Source: Strongylocentrotus purpuratus (Eukaryota; Echinodermata; Echinoidea; Camarodonta; Strongylocentrotidae). From it: DNA of 64,000 nucleotides. The notes under the pieces are model-generated. The model was not told the DNA's origin and made no database searches. It was given only the letters and a program-made list of their open reading frames with translations. The first letter of the stretch is position 1. Each line of letters begins with the position of its first letter. The DNA lies in the NCBI RefSeq assembly GCF_000002235.5, contig NW_022145615.1:34294594-34358593 (forward strand). Direction: 5' to 3'. The position numbers were made by a program, and so were the translations under genes. This document shows positions 22,111-33,192 of the stretch, one piece after another.

Positions 22111-24465
22111 TTTTCAAACCATGGCATCAATTAATTTTGTTCTAAAGGTAAATGTCTCTTAAACAGTTAATATCTAGTCAGGTTTAAAATAAACCCAGTA
22201 CTAGCAGCAAGACAATCGAGAAGCATAGAATTTATGAAAAAAAAAGTTTTCTAGAGATATCATTTATGCTTTATATAAGAGCCATTTTTGCGTTCTGAAG
22301 GCTAATTCAGAAAAATAATTAATGTCCCTATAAAACTCAGAAATGAGGAAGTACATTTATTTTGAAGTAATTTTAAATAGATATAATTCAGTCATTCTTG
22401 TGTTCAACCGAGACAACTGAATGTTTTAATATATCATTCAATAAAAAGGTTGATATTATTTTACTCAATACTTTCAAACTAGTTTAAATCATAACAAAAT
22501 GCTTTTCGGTGCCGGGACAAACCTGCTACGGCCTCTAGTCTACCAAGCTAAATATAGGATAAGCGCTTGCTTTCATGTGCTACAGAATAATTTCTATAGA
22601 GCCTTCTCAATGCAAATAGAAGAAAACATGTGACCCCAAATGCAAAGGTCACTTGGTGTAGCCAATTTGGAAATGGCATGTACCTTGGGAGGCCTGAATG
22701 TATGGTTCTGAAGAGGCTCCTTATTTTTTCATGTGGCATCTATAATGCAGGGCTCCATGCTAATTTTGGTGTAAAGGGTTTAGTTCAGTTTCGGTGATAA
22801 CCACATGTACTGCACACAGAAATTGATACATGGGACTACACACATGCAAGTGGCATAAAAGTTTGGTGCAAACATTTTAGCCATTTCTCATTTCAAATAT
22901 GAGGGAACTGTAAGAGCAATCCTTGTTCAGGGGATATTTCTAATATTTTCTATGATATTATTCTTCCAAACTGACATAAAAGGATTGAGAAAGCTATTAA
23001 CAAATTATGTTCACCATCACCAAAGCCTGACCTTTGCTTTGAATAATGTGCTCGCATCAGGAACCTGGTGGTGTCCATGTCAACACTGGTAGAATGATCA
23101 AGGGATGCAATCCAGTGTGTATCTCGGTCATGCCTGTCAGCCCCGAGCAGACCTATCAAGAATCATTCTCTGAAAAAAGAAGAAAAACCAATATTGCTAT
23201 CACCACTGACATCCACCACTGGGAAGGCGGGAATTGAAGCCTTTTTTGTCACAGTATCTCAAAACATTTTTGATCATTTACATTGTGTTTAACACTCTGC
23301 AGCGGATGAACATTTCTATAAATAGTATTCTTATGTTGAAATAGGTTGACTTTCTACCTCATATGATCTATTTACATGTAGATAGGTTATTTTGAAAACA
23401 TGTTAATTACAATTTATGTGACCCCACATGAAAAGGTCACTTAGTCTAGCCAATTTGAATTTGAGAAAAAAAGAGGAAATTGAGCAATTCTCAACATTTA
23501 GTCAGTGATTAATGCTTAGGATACATGTATCTGCAGTTCATTTTCAATGGTAATCATTAATGTTGTCACCACATTATTAGTTCCTTATTAATGTAAAAAT
23601 AATTTGATAATGAAAACTAGAAATTACACTTTATGCATGAGTAGAAAGTATAAAAATTTGTAATTTATTGATTCCTCTTTACAGGAAATAAACATAAAAT
23701 CTTTAATTGGGTGTCTCAAGCACAATACATGTAGAAATGTTGTTGTTGTTGTTGATGTGACCTGTAGTATTTCTTAATAGTATTTCATTGTGGATGTGTA
23801 TTCTATCAAAATACTGTCACAATTGAATAAAAACATAAATGTTACTAGGTTTATTTTATGCAGAAGTTTTATTTGCCCAGATGAGTTAATATCTGTAGCT
23901 GGAATGATATTTGATTATCACATTCAAAACACACCTTAAATATTCATGGGATTCCAAGATAATCAGAAAAGCTCTTTATATGAATTATTCTCTTTAGAGC
24001 ACCCATTACGAGAGGAATAAAGGTGCTTGCTTCCCACACATGTATTTGAATAATGCTTTAATCCAAGGTGATTTATGGAGACACATTTGTCACTTGGTTA
24101 CCAATTGAGATCTAAATAACCGATGACAGTAAAGCATCGCTTTGAAGAGAGATATTATTTTCTCCAAAGTTAAGCAGGTGGTTCGTTAGGAATGACGCAG
24201 TTATTTTGAGCTTAACTTGGGCATTTATAAAGTACCTGCTTAATTGCAAAGATAATGACCAACTATATGCTGCTGAATAGCTGCATATTTTTGTTAAATT
24301 GCAGATCTTATTATTTTTCCTGATGAGTCAAGGGTACAATAGAAGTATTGGAAGTACATGTACACAAATCTTCCCTTCTATCACAATTTCCTACATTCTT
24401 GTAATTTAATACCCACAGGTTATGATTAGCATATTAATTACAGAAACATAAGTTGATGTGATCAC
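22111..24465. other. Non-coding stretch with a short duplicated motif
   Basis: No gene. A ~45-base sequence TGTGACCCC-A-ATG-AAAGGTCACTT-GT-TAGCCAATTTG occurs near 22630 and 23417 in the same orientation. Confidence 0.4.
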
Positions 24466-25093
24466 TACCGTGTGAGTCAAAAAAAAGTTTACACCTGAAC
24501 AGTAAATTAGTACACATCTTATGAAAGAGTGTTTCATCTCAAATCATTTGGTATCATTTTTGTGTTGTACGTGTTCACGCTTGGATGAACACGAGGCATT
24601 GTTTGCGAGAGTGCAAAAATCGACTTGCGCCAAAGTGATGCGTACAGTATGTATTATGTTGAGATTAGTGGAGTGAGAGAATGAGTTAAATGTATCAAAT
24701 GAAATGCATTGCAAATGCTTTTTGCAAAGGGCAAAGTCACACCACTAACACACACGCGCACAAATGTTTGTTGATATTTTTTATATTCTATATTTAATAT
24801 GTGTGGCATGATTAATTTTGTTAGGGATGTTATTTGGATCTGCAAAGACCGAATTAAACCCCAAATCCAAATTGTTTTATTCAAACATCACATAAGCAAC
24901 TTTGGCGCAAGTTGATTTTTGCACTCTCGCAAACAATGCCTCGTTTTCATCCAAGCGTGAACACATACCACACAAAAATGGTACCAAATGATTTGGGATA
25001 AAACACTCTTTCATAATAATTTACTGTTCATAGATGATTTTTAAAATAATTATCAATTGTCTAGGTGTAAACTTTTTTTTGACTCACTCTGTT
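24466..25093. mobile_element. MITE with ~180-200-bp terminal inverted repeats
   Basis: The arms are about 24468-24645 and 24895-25091. Both begin (C/A)..GTGAGTCAAAAAAAAG and TTTACACCT and share blocks such as GTTCACGCTTGGATGAA and GGCATTGTTTGCGAGAG. A TA precedes the left end. The right flank is TT, so a Tc1/mariner-type TA duplication is possible but not proven. The ~250-bp centre encodes nothing recognisable. Confidence 0.75.
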
Positions 25094-25500
25094 TAGAAAT
25101 TTAAGTTTGATGGAAATAATTCTGTCATTAGAGAGTTTAAATTATATATGATGTACATTGCCATTGAGCTATTAACATGATAACCACATTCCATGAAATT
25201 TTCTTTATTTGCATTCTTCCATGTGAAATTGTGCTTTCCTGTCTCTCATGCATATCCCTCAAGTGGAAGGACGGGTTTCTCATCATCTCCAGTTATTACG
25301 GAGGAAGATATAACCTATATCATGCCACCATGTCTGATATATATATATATCCCTCGACTGCTTGGACAACATGGTTGGTTAATAACCTTCTCGCTTAGTC
25401 ATGTTCATAGTAAAAGGAAGTAAGTGCTTTTGGGCGATTCCTTGCAATATGTCTCATAGACATATTGCATTTTCTAAAAATCTTTCATCATTGTTAAATC
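25094..25500. other. Non-coding stretch
   Basis: No supportable feature. Confidence 0.4.
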
Positions 25501-25539
25501 AATGGTAGTACCAGAAAGTACCATTATTCAATGCTCTTT

Positions 25540-25987
25540 ATCCCCCCTCTATCTTTATCTCTGTTTCTTTCTTATGAGTCTGTATCTATCTCTGTCCCCA
25601 CTCTCTTTCTATCTCTTCCTCTCTCTTCCTCTCTCTATTCATCTGTTTCTTTCTTTAAGTCTGTATCTATCTATCCCCTCACACACTCTCTCTCTTTCTC
25701 TTTCTCTGTCTCTCTCTGTCTCTCTCTCTCTCTCTATTTCTCTTTCTCTCTCTCTCTCTCTCTATTTCTCTTTCTCTCTCTCTCTCTCTCTATTTCTCTT
25801 TCTCTGTTTCTTTCTTTTAAGTCTGTATCTATCTGTCCCCACTCTATGTTTCTGACTCTTTTACTCATGAATTCAACCTTGTTTCTTTTTTTCTCACTAT
25901 CTTCTCAAACTATATTTCTCTGTTTCTCTTATTTTTCTCCTTTGGGTGTCTCTTTTTCTTAATATTTTTTTTCCCTTCCCATTCCTC

Positions 25988-26037
<50 letters not shown>

Positions 26038-26041
26038 GTCT

Positions 26042-26077
<36 letters not shown>

Positions 26078-26110
26078 TCTTCTTCATTTGTCTACCCTTC
26101 ACACTTCTCC
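25540..26110. repeat. (CT)n / TCTTTC pyrimidine-rich microsatellite tract
   Basis: Long polypyrimidine stretch with CT runs (25683-25800, 25990-26075) and a repeated CTCTATTTCTCTTT block. The Ser/Leu-rich frames are artefacts. Confidence 0.9.
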
Positions 26111-26462
26111 TCTTGCTTGCTTTTTCATTGTTTAGATAGCACTATTTTCATCAGTATGATTGCTTGTGAAATGGCATTGCGAACATTGATTTTGTAGGTG
26201 ACTTAAAAAATCATTGCAACAATCTTGGTATTGAAGCAGACATGTGTAAAATAATTAAATTGATTTTGGGGGAACGATGTAACAAATCCATATTTGTGTA
26301 AGTGGGTTTTGGGTGTGGGCGTGTGTGTTGCAGTGTGTATGTGATAGCATTGAATAGTTTGATCTTGAAAATTAAATGTATATTTTTTTTTTACAGTTTC
26401 TGACAGATAATTCCCAATTTTTCTTAAAGTCATGATGATTATGAATCATGTGAATCTAACAA

Positions 26463-27135
26463 CACAATTGTGTAGGGGGGGGGGGTGTCACATTTGAGAA
26501 GAGTGCAGAGAGCTGTGTGATGTGGGTGCACGTACATCCTTTTACCACCAGCTGATATATGATTACACCTTTGTGTAGGAGGGGGGGGGGGGGGTTGTCA
26601 TGTAAGAGTGAAGAGAGCTGCGTGATGTGGGTGCACGTGCATCCTTTTACCACCAGCTGATATCTGATTACACTTGTGTGTAGGGGAGGGGGGGGGGGAG
26701 GGGTTGTCATGTTTGAGAAGAGTGCAGAGAGCTGTGTGATGTGGGTGCACGTTCACCCTTTTACCACCAGCTGATATATGATTACACTTTTGTGTAGGAG
26801 GGGGGGGGGGGGTTGTCATGTAAGAGTGAAGAGAGCTGTGTGATGTGGGTGCACGTTCACCCTTTTACCACCAGCTGATATATGATTACACCTTTGTGTA
26901 GGAGGGGGGGGGGGGTTGTCATGTAAGAGTGAAGAGAGCTGCCTGATGTGGGTGCACGTGCATCCTTTTAACACCAGCTGATATATGATTACTCCTGTGT
27001 GTAGGAGGGGGGGGGGGGGTTGTCATGTAAGAGTGAAGAGAGCTGCGTGATGTGGGTGCACGTGCATCTTTTTACCACCAGCTGATATATGATTACACCT
27101 GTGTGTATGGGGTTGACATGTGAAGAGTGCAAAGA
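26463..27135 (+). repeat. Minisatellite, about seven units of ~105 bp
   Basis: Each unit has TTGTGTAGG plus a G-run, TTGTCATGTAAGAGTG, AGAGAGCTGTGTGATGTGGG, TGCACGT(T/G)CA and TTTTACCACCAGCTGATAT. Units are highly similar and the G-run length varies. The last unit lacks the G-run. Confidence 0.93.
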
Positions 27136-28900
27136 GCTGTGTGATGTTGGAGGTAAGCTCCAAGTGTAATCAGTATGTTAAGGTATCTGGCCTGGATATG
27201 AAGTCATTATACATCTGGCTGCCGGTAGCCTCATTAGGCATTGGTAGGCCGCTTGATTAATTCCCAACAAACCTTGTTACGCTGTCTCCTAGGTAAACTC
27301 GTATGTGATTAAGAACGCGTGCCCAATAACAAATTATTCTCCAACGGCTTTGAAAATGAGAGAAAAGGACAGACCTTGCATACACATTTTTATAGGAGCT
27401 CTAATGCTTGAGAAAGGCTTGCCTCAATTTCTGTATGCACAATTTTCACAAAGCATCTCTGGATAAAAGTGATGAGTTTGAATAGTGGTTTGTATCGTTG
27501 CTGCATCTAGCCAGGCAGCGGCGGTGCGAGGAGGAATGCATTTTGCAATGTTGTGCTTGAGAGGCTCAATCAGCCAGAGGTTTTAGAAGATGCGTCTCTC
27601 GTCACTAGATTCACACGTGTGCAGCTATCGAGTGAACCTCCGCGAGACACAGCTGAGCATACCCCCGCTGGATGCAATTTAGGAATACCATTTTGGATTT
27701 TGGGTCAAACTCATTTCCTTGCAAAATCTGTGGCTGTGGTTCTCTCATGTTTGTTTTACCCTACTAGTATGCTCTCTTTGTGATATGTTTTGTTGGAATA
27801 TTGAAAAGACTGCAAACTCTTTGGAATTATGGTCATGATATGGTTGATTGACACAAATCTTTTGTTTTTGAGGTGGTATTTTGTTCTTCTTCAGCTCTGA
27901 GTGGTTCCTTTAATGTGCAGGAGTTGTTCCTCTCTCAATCCTGGACGGGAGGACTCTAAATCAGGTTTGAATTCATTATGTTCAGTGTTCATCAAGGATG
28001 GTATGTATTGATACTTCAGGATGTATTCTCATGGTTACATGGAAGGATCTATAAAGAAGCCTTGGTGCCAATTAATGATTATCAAAGACCATTGTCTGTC
28101 TTTGCAGTGACATTCAGAAGAGTCAATAACACTAAACCTTTTTTGTGTTTTGTTACATTGAAAAACATTTCACTTTGTTTTTTCTCTTATCTTTTTATTG
28201 AAGAAGATTTATTATTTCACTTTATTAACCCAAATACATTGTACGTACACAAATTTCTAAAACGTTAAAGAGGGGGAAAAAGTGAATGTGAAAGATAATT
28301 CAAGAGAAAGAAGCAGAAATATTGATAAATTAACAACACCATAAGTACATGATAGTGTCATCAGTTTGACGGAGAATCTATTTGATGATGCTCACATCTT
28401 CACACTTGTATAAGCCTAGTATTCGTCAGAGCATGGATTTAAATTACAAATGCTAATTGATCTGTTTATCTGTTGTGATGATTTTTATTATAAACAGATT
28501 GTTAACAAGTTTTATAATGCTTATTTGTCTAGATCATTATGTTGTCTACTGGTTCAATACCTCATTACCTGCATGGAAAGACTACAGCAAGGCTGTTATT
28601 CCTGTTCATTTGCCTCTTGCCAATGCCAAATAATCAACAAAATCAATGAAATTTCATCTCTTTCATAAATCCAATGGTGCTCAATGGCTAGTTCACCATC
28701 TCCGGTGGACCTTTCAGCTCGTGAGAGATACTATTCGTAATTATTGACCGCTGTCACGTATTGGATATGTCCACCTGGCCAAATAAATCCCTCTTGACCG
28801 AGTTCATTTAGGAGCTGTCTGCCGAGACACTTGGACAGTTAACCTCTCTGCTTTTATCCCGTATGGAGGGTGTTTTTCTGATGCCGCCACAAGTCTTTAT
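27136..28900. other. Repeat-poor non-coding region
   Basis: Unlike its surroundings this stretch has almost no simple repeats and more even base composition at 27180-27330 and 28680-28900. No exon with convincing splice sites was found. It could hold conserved regulatory sequence. Confidence 0.35.
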
Positions 28901-28981
28901 CTTGGTACTTGGTAGGATTCCTCCAAAAGACGCCGTAAAGGTGTTTAAACTGGAGGTGTGTCGTTGTGTGCGGCCACCAAC

Positions 28982-31900
28982 TTAAGGTGCTGGTTTTAAG
29001 TTGGTTTTAAGCGCAGATTTCAACGTATTTAAGGAAGGTTGGGCTACAATTGAGGGAGAAAGACTGTTCCAGTCCCTAACTGTCCTTGGGAAGAATGAGT
29101 AAGCGTATGCGTCCGTCCTGACTTTGTTGATATAGAATTGTTGGTCATGGCCCCGTCTTGTTCGTTCTACCTTGGGTGAGATGTAATTCTTGTAGTTGAT
29201 GTCCATCAAGTCGTGAATCATTTTGTACAAACAGGTGATACGAGACTTCCGTCTTTCCTCCTGGAGGGGGATCCAACCCATTGAGTCCTTCAAAGCAGTG
29301 ACACTTGAATATCTTGTATAAGTGTTTTTGACGAATCTAGCTGCTGCATTCTGGACTCTCTCAATGTTGCAGATGTTGGTGCTCGTGTATGGATCCCAGG
29401 CTGAAGAAGCATAGTTAAGATGAGGTTTAACTAGCATAGAATACAGCTTCTCCTTTGTTTTTGTTGAAGATTGATAGAAGTTCCTTTTCAAGAAGTTGAC
29501 TACTTTCATGGCCTTACTTCTTGAATTTTCAACCTGCTTGTTCCATCTCATATCATTTTGTATGATTATACCCAAGTATCTGGTGTGTGTGGTTTCTTCG
29601 AGATTGACTCCCATCATCTGGTAGGATGTTTTGTTTGGTTTCCTGCTCCTTGTGACTCGCATAGTTGTGCATTTGCTCGGGTTGAAAGTCATTCCCCAGG
29701 TATTGGCCCAGTTAACCAAGGTGTTAAGATCCGTTTGCAGTACTCCCTCATCTTTGGGTGATCTTATGGTGTTGTAGATTAAGCAATCATCCGCAAAGAG
29801 TCTGGTAGTACTCTTCACACCATTATCAATATCATTGATATGAAGGAGGAAGAGATGAGGCCCGAGGACCGTACCCTGTGGAGTCCCACTAAGGACGGGA
29901 ACCCAGTCAGAACACTCGCCGTTAATCATGACCCTCTGGGATCTCTTAGTAAGGAAGGATGATATCCACTTTTTGGTTTTGGATCTAATCCCGTAGAAGT
30001 CCAGTTTAGTGAGAAGGCTATGATGCGGCATCACATCGAAGGCCTTCGAGAAATCCAGTATAGCTACATCCGTTGTCAGTCCAGTATCAATACTCTTTGT
30101 AAGATCATGAGTTGTCAAGATAAGCTGAGTTTCACAAGATCTTGCCTTTCTGAAAGCATGCTGGTTGTCAGAGAGTATGTCCCATTTTGATAAATGGGTC
30201 ATAAGATTCGAATCAATGATATGTTCCAGGAGCTTACAGCAAACACACGTTAGAGAGACCGGACGGTAATTCGCTGGATTTGTTGTGGGCCCTTTCTTGT
30301 AGATGGGTGTGATGTTTGCTTTCCTCCAATCCTCCGGGAGGTCACCCAGGTCGAGTGATTGCTGAAATAGATGCTGGAGTACAGGAGCAATTTCATCTGC
30401 TGCTAACTTCAAGGCTTGATTCGGGACTTGATCTGGACCTATAGCCTTTGAGGTATTGATATTCTGCAACAGCTTCCTAACTCCTTCTGTATCGACAATT
30501 ATGGGTGGCATGTCCGGGAAGGGATTTCCAGTCATGGTTGGTTGAGGCTTTTGGCCTTGGCTCTCTCGATTGAAGACGCTTTCAAACTGGCTTGATAGTG
30601 CAAACGCTTTGTCTCGGGCATTTGTGAGAGTTTGATCATTGACTTTCAGGGTTTGAATGCCGACATTGTCCTTTCTTGTTGAGCGTATATATCGCCAGAA
30701 ATTCTTGGTGTTCGCGTCCTCCGTCAACTCTTTGATGTATTGCCTGTGTGCAGATCTGATGGATTTACTAGCATCTTTGCGTATGTTTGTAAAATCAATC
30801 CAGTCTTGGTGATTTCCAGAACGCTTTGCTTTGATGTAAGCTTTCTCCTTCTTGCTACACAGTCGCTTGAGTGTACGTGTGAACCAAGGCTTACGTATAT
30901 TCTCCTTGGCTGTTTTGGTAGGTACTGTGTCCGAGACTATTGTCTTCAGATTATCCCTGAAACACAACCAGTTTTCCTCAACCGATTTTGAATCAGGATT
31001 TCTCTCAAAATAATCTGCTTTCAGTTTACGAACTTTGTCTTTGAAGTCATCGGGCACTACGTTCTTCCATAGTTGCATTATGCGCGGTGGCTTTTTCAGA
31101 AGATTGGTAAGGGTAGAGAACTTTGCTTTAACAATACAATGGTCACTGAGGCCTGCAACTGGCTTCACATCTGTGACTAGGGAAGGATGTGTTGTTAGTA
31201 AGAGATCCAGCGTGTTCTCTGTTCCATTTTGGTGATGTCTTGTTGGGAAGGTAACCATCTGGGATAAGTGGTTGTCATCAATAAGATCCAGTAAGGACTT
31301 CTGAAGACTTCCCTTTGGTGAAGTAACATCATCAGTGCTCCAAGTCAATTGTGGGACGTTAAAGTCGCCGCCAAGAATTACATGAGGAGATCTGGTGCTG
31401 CTGTGTATCTTGAGTAAGTTTTCCCTCAACTTATCAATAGGCGTAGCGCTTTCTCCTGGTGGTCTATAGAATGCTCCCAGTAGAACAGTCTCGCCAGAAA
31501 TCGAGGCTTGACACCAAATGAGTTCGACTCCCTCTTCTGATAGGTCTTCCCTTTCAAAACATGGAATGTCCTTGTTGATGGCTATAAAGACACCCCCTCC
31601 ATTGGAGTTCCTATCTTTACGAAAAATGTTCAAGTTCCTTGGAAAAATTTCAGCAGAGCCAATATCTTGGTCAAGCCATGACTCTGTGCCGACCAGAATG
31701 TCCAGTTTCTCGTTATCAATGGTTGCTTGTAGAATGGAAGCTTTCCCACGGACACTGCGGCAGTTCAAAATGGCCAAGTTCAGAGAACAATTGGTTGAAT
31801 TTGGTTTGACCTTAGGAAGTTGCCTTCTGGTATCATTATTACATGTAGATGTAGAGTCCTTTTTATTTAGTGTCCATTTTCCCGAGGATTTATACATTTT

Positions 31901-32908
31901 TATTGGGGAAACATGTCGCTGAACTATTCTCCAACCATCCAATGAGTTGGCAATTTTGAGTGTAGGCACTCGTTTCCGACTCTGTAGTTTGTTGGATTTC
32001 GCTTCAGCTATATCAGCTTGCTGTTGATGTCGATGTTGACGGGAACCCTGTCTTGGGCAGCTGGTGGTGAGGATCGGCGGTGGATCTGCATCCACGTCGG
32101 AGTCAGGGTGCAAATCTTTTTCCGTGTCGTTCTCGTTAAGACTAACATGTAGCAATGAATTGTCACAATTGTTAGAGTAAACATAAGCAGTAGAATCGTT
32201 TCTAGATTTAGTTATATTTAAGTCGTCACAGGTAGTACAAATCCAAACCATAGTAGATCTATTACATGTACCAGTATGGCCACTATCTGAAGCACCTGAA
32301 CAGGCATTGTGAAACCATTTATTACAACCTGTGCACTGGATACAGTTCGTTTTGACCGCATACCCACACAATCCGCAAGGATACTTAGGTTTACGTCCCC
32401 TGCGGGCTTTTCCATTTTCTGGCCCAGGGTTAGGGTTAATATCGTTGGCTAATAGATTACCTACGATGAATAAGGGAAACTTGACTCGTGGTACTCCAAC
32501 TGGTCCTAGCAAGGGCGTTGTGCTTAAATTAAGCCCTTTTGCAGTTTGAGGTTTCTTTACACAGCTCAATGATATTGAATACATGTTCCGCAGTTCCACA
32601 CAACTTAAGTCAAACTCAAAGTGGTGATAACGCAAGTTCATTACATTGAGATCACGAGGACAAAAGTCATGGTCAAAAAATGGTAAGATCCTACCGTATC
32701 TAACTCCAACAGAACTAGTAGTAGTAGATCTACTCTGCTCCTTGAATCTTGCCTGGTCATCTGTCCTTAAACGTAGTACTGACAAGAAGAGCATCACACA
32801 GATATATGTTGAAAGGTTTGCCGTAAAAGAGAAAGGCTTGCCTCTCCTCAAACCCGATCCCGATAGGCATGTCATACTCTGAAAACCTTGGTTCCCAAAA
32901 AACAACAT
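28982..32908 (-). CDS. LINE polyprotein: 2A-like motif, PHD-like finger, endonuclease, reverse transcriptase (1308 aa)
   Basis: The start lies in GCCGCCATGTTG, a strong Kozak context. Residues 152-163 (LLANDINPNPGP) resemble the 2A ribosome-skipping motif D-[VI]-E-x-N-P-G-P, with Asn in place of Glu. Residues ~178-228 form a Cys/His PHD-like finger (CGLC, CTGC, WFHNAC, CTTC). ~376-595 is an APE-type endonuclease (LNCRS, GTESWL, GGDFNVP, LSDHCIVK). ~860-1100 is the reverse transcriptase (ANYRPVSLT, LDFSKAFD, GTPQGTVLGP and catalytic FADD at 1038-1041). The tail NIERVQNAAARFV is typical of CR1/jockey-group proteins. The frame is intact with no lesion. Having the finger and EN-RT in one ORF differs from the two-ORF LINE at 54.9-60.0 kb. 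Confidence 0.9.
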   Translation of the reverse strand: MLFFGNQGFQSMTCLSGSGLRRGKPFSFTANLSTYICVMLFLSVLRLRTDDQARFKEQSRSTTTSSVGVRYGRILPFFDHDFCPRDLNVMNLRYHHFEFDLSCVELRNMYSISLSCVKKPQTAKGLNLSTTPLLGPVGVPRVKFPLFIVGNLLANDINPNPGPENGKARRGRKPKYPCGLCGYAVKTNCIQCTGCNKWFHNACSGASDSGHTGTCNRSTMVWICTTCDDLNITKSRNDSTAYVYSNNCDNSLLHVSLNENDTEKDLHPDSDVDADPPPILTTSCPRQGSRQHRHQQQADIAEAKSNKLQSRKRVPTLKIANSLDGWRIVQRHVSPIKMYKSSGKWTLNKKDSTSTCNNDTRRQLPKVKPNSTNCSLNLAILNCRSVRGKASILQATIDNEKLDILVGTESWLDQDIGSAEIFPRNLNIFRKDRNSNGGGVFIAINKDIPCFEREDLSEEGVELIWCQASISGETVLLGAFYRPPGESATPIDKLRENLLKIHSSTRSPHVILGGDFNVPQLTWSTDDVTSPKGSLQKSLLDLIDDNHLSQMVTFPTRHHQNGTENTLDLLLTTHPSLVTDVKPVAGLSDHCIVKAKFSTLTNLLKKPPRIMQLWKNVVPDDFKDKVRKLKADYFERNPDSKSVEENWLCFRDNLKTIVSDTVPTKTAKENIRKPWFTRTLKRLCSKKEKAYIKAKRSGNHQDWIDFTNIRKDASKSIRSAHRQYIKELTEDANTKNFWRYIRSTRKDNVGIQTLKVNDQTLTNARDKAFALSSQFESVFNRESQGQKPQPTMTGNPFPDMPPIIVDTEGVRKLLQNINTSKAIGPDQVPNQALKLAADEIAPVLQHLFQQSLDLGDLPEDWRKANITPIYKKGPTTNPANYRPVSLTCVCCKLLEHIIDSNLMTHLSKWDILSDNQHAFRKARSCETQLILTTHDLTKSIDTGLTTDVAILDFSKAFDVMPHHSLLTKLDFYGIRSKTKKWISSFLTKRSQRVMINGECSDWVPVLSGTPQGTVLGPHLFLLHINDIDNGVKSTTRLFADDCLIYNTIRSPKDEGVLQTDLNTLVNWANTWGMTFNPSKCTTMRVTRSRKPNKTSYQMMGVNLEETTHTRYLGIIIQNDMRWNKQVENSRSKAMKVVNFLKRNFYQSSTKTKEKLYSMLVKPHLNYASSAWDPYTSTNICNIERVQNAAARFVKNTYTRYSSVTALKDSMGWIPLQEERRKSRITCLYKMIHDLMDINYKNYISPKVERTRRGHDQQFYINKVRTDAYAYSFFPRTVRDWNSLSPSIVAQPSLNTLKSALKTNLKPAP

Positions 32909-33123
32909 GGCGGCGAAGTTGGCGTGGGAAAGTCAGTCATGTGATCACAAGAAAAATTTGCCCACTTTTATCTTCTAAAAATGGGTTAAGAAAACCGCAG
33001 TTCCAGTCCTATAAATTAGGTTGATGACACTAAAATGACATGTAGTTAAAAGCACGGCAGATCCGGCGATACTTTATTAAAAACAAAATAAGAAGCTGAA
33101 GGCTAACATAAGTTTAAAAATAT

Positions 33124-33192
33124 AAAAGCCGCTATGTAAAAGCCGCTATGTAAAAGCCGCTATGTAAAAGCCGCTATGTAAAAGCCGCTATG
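33124..33192. repeat. 14-bp unit repeated five times
   Basis: AAAAGCCGCTATGT repeated almost perfectly, about 215 bases upstream of the LINE start codon. It is followed by a GC-rich inverted sequence (CGGCCGACAGGCTCGGCCG). It could be part of the LINE promoter or 5' UTR. Confidence 0.9.

Larger units (their letters stand above)
28901..33192 (-). mobile_element. CR1-like non-LTR retrotransposon (LINE), near full length
   Basis: Minus-strand element with one long intact ORF (28982-32908). It ends 3' in a short tandem repeat, TACCAAG twice (28901-28914 read in reverse), like the microsatellite tails of CR1-type LINEs. Upstream of the ORF, 33124-33192 has five copies of a 14-base unit that may belong to the 5' UTR. 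The exact 5' boundary and target duplication were not found. Confidence 0.8.

Noticed and set aside
25502..26197. Ser/Leu-rich ORFs of 83-143 aa
   Set aside because: Translations of CT microsatellite sequence.
26463..27135. CRISPR-like array
   Set aside because: The whole ~105-bp unit is repeated with no unique spacers, and the genome is eukaryotic, so it is a minisatellite.
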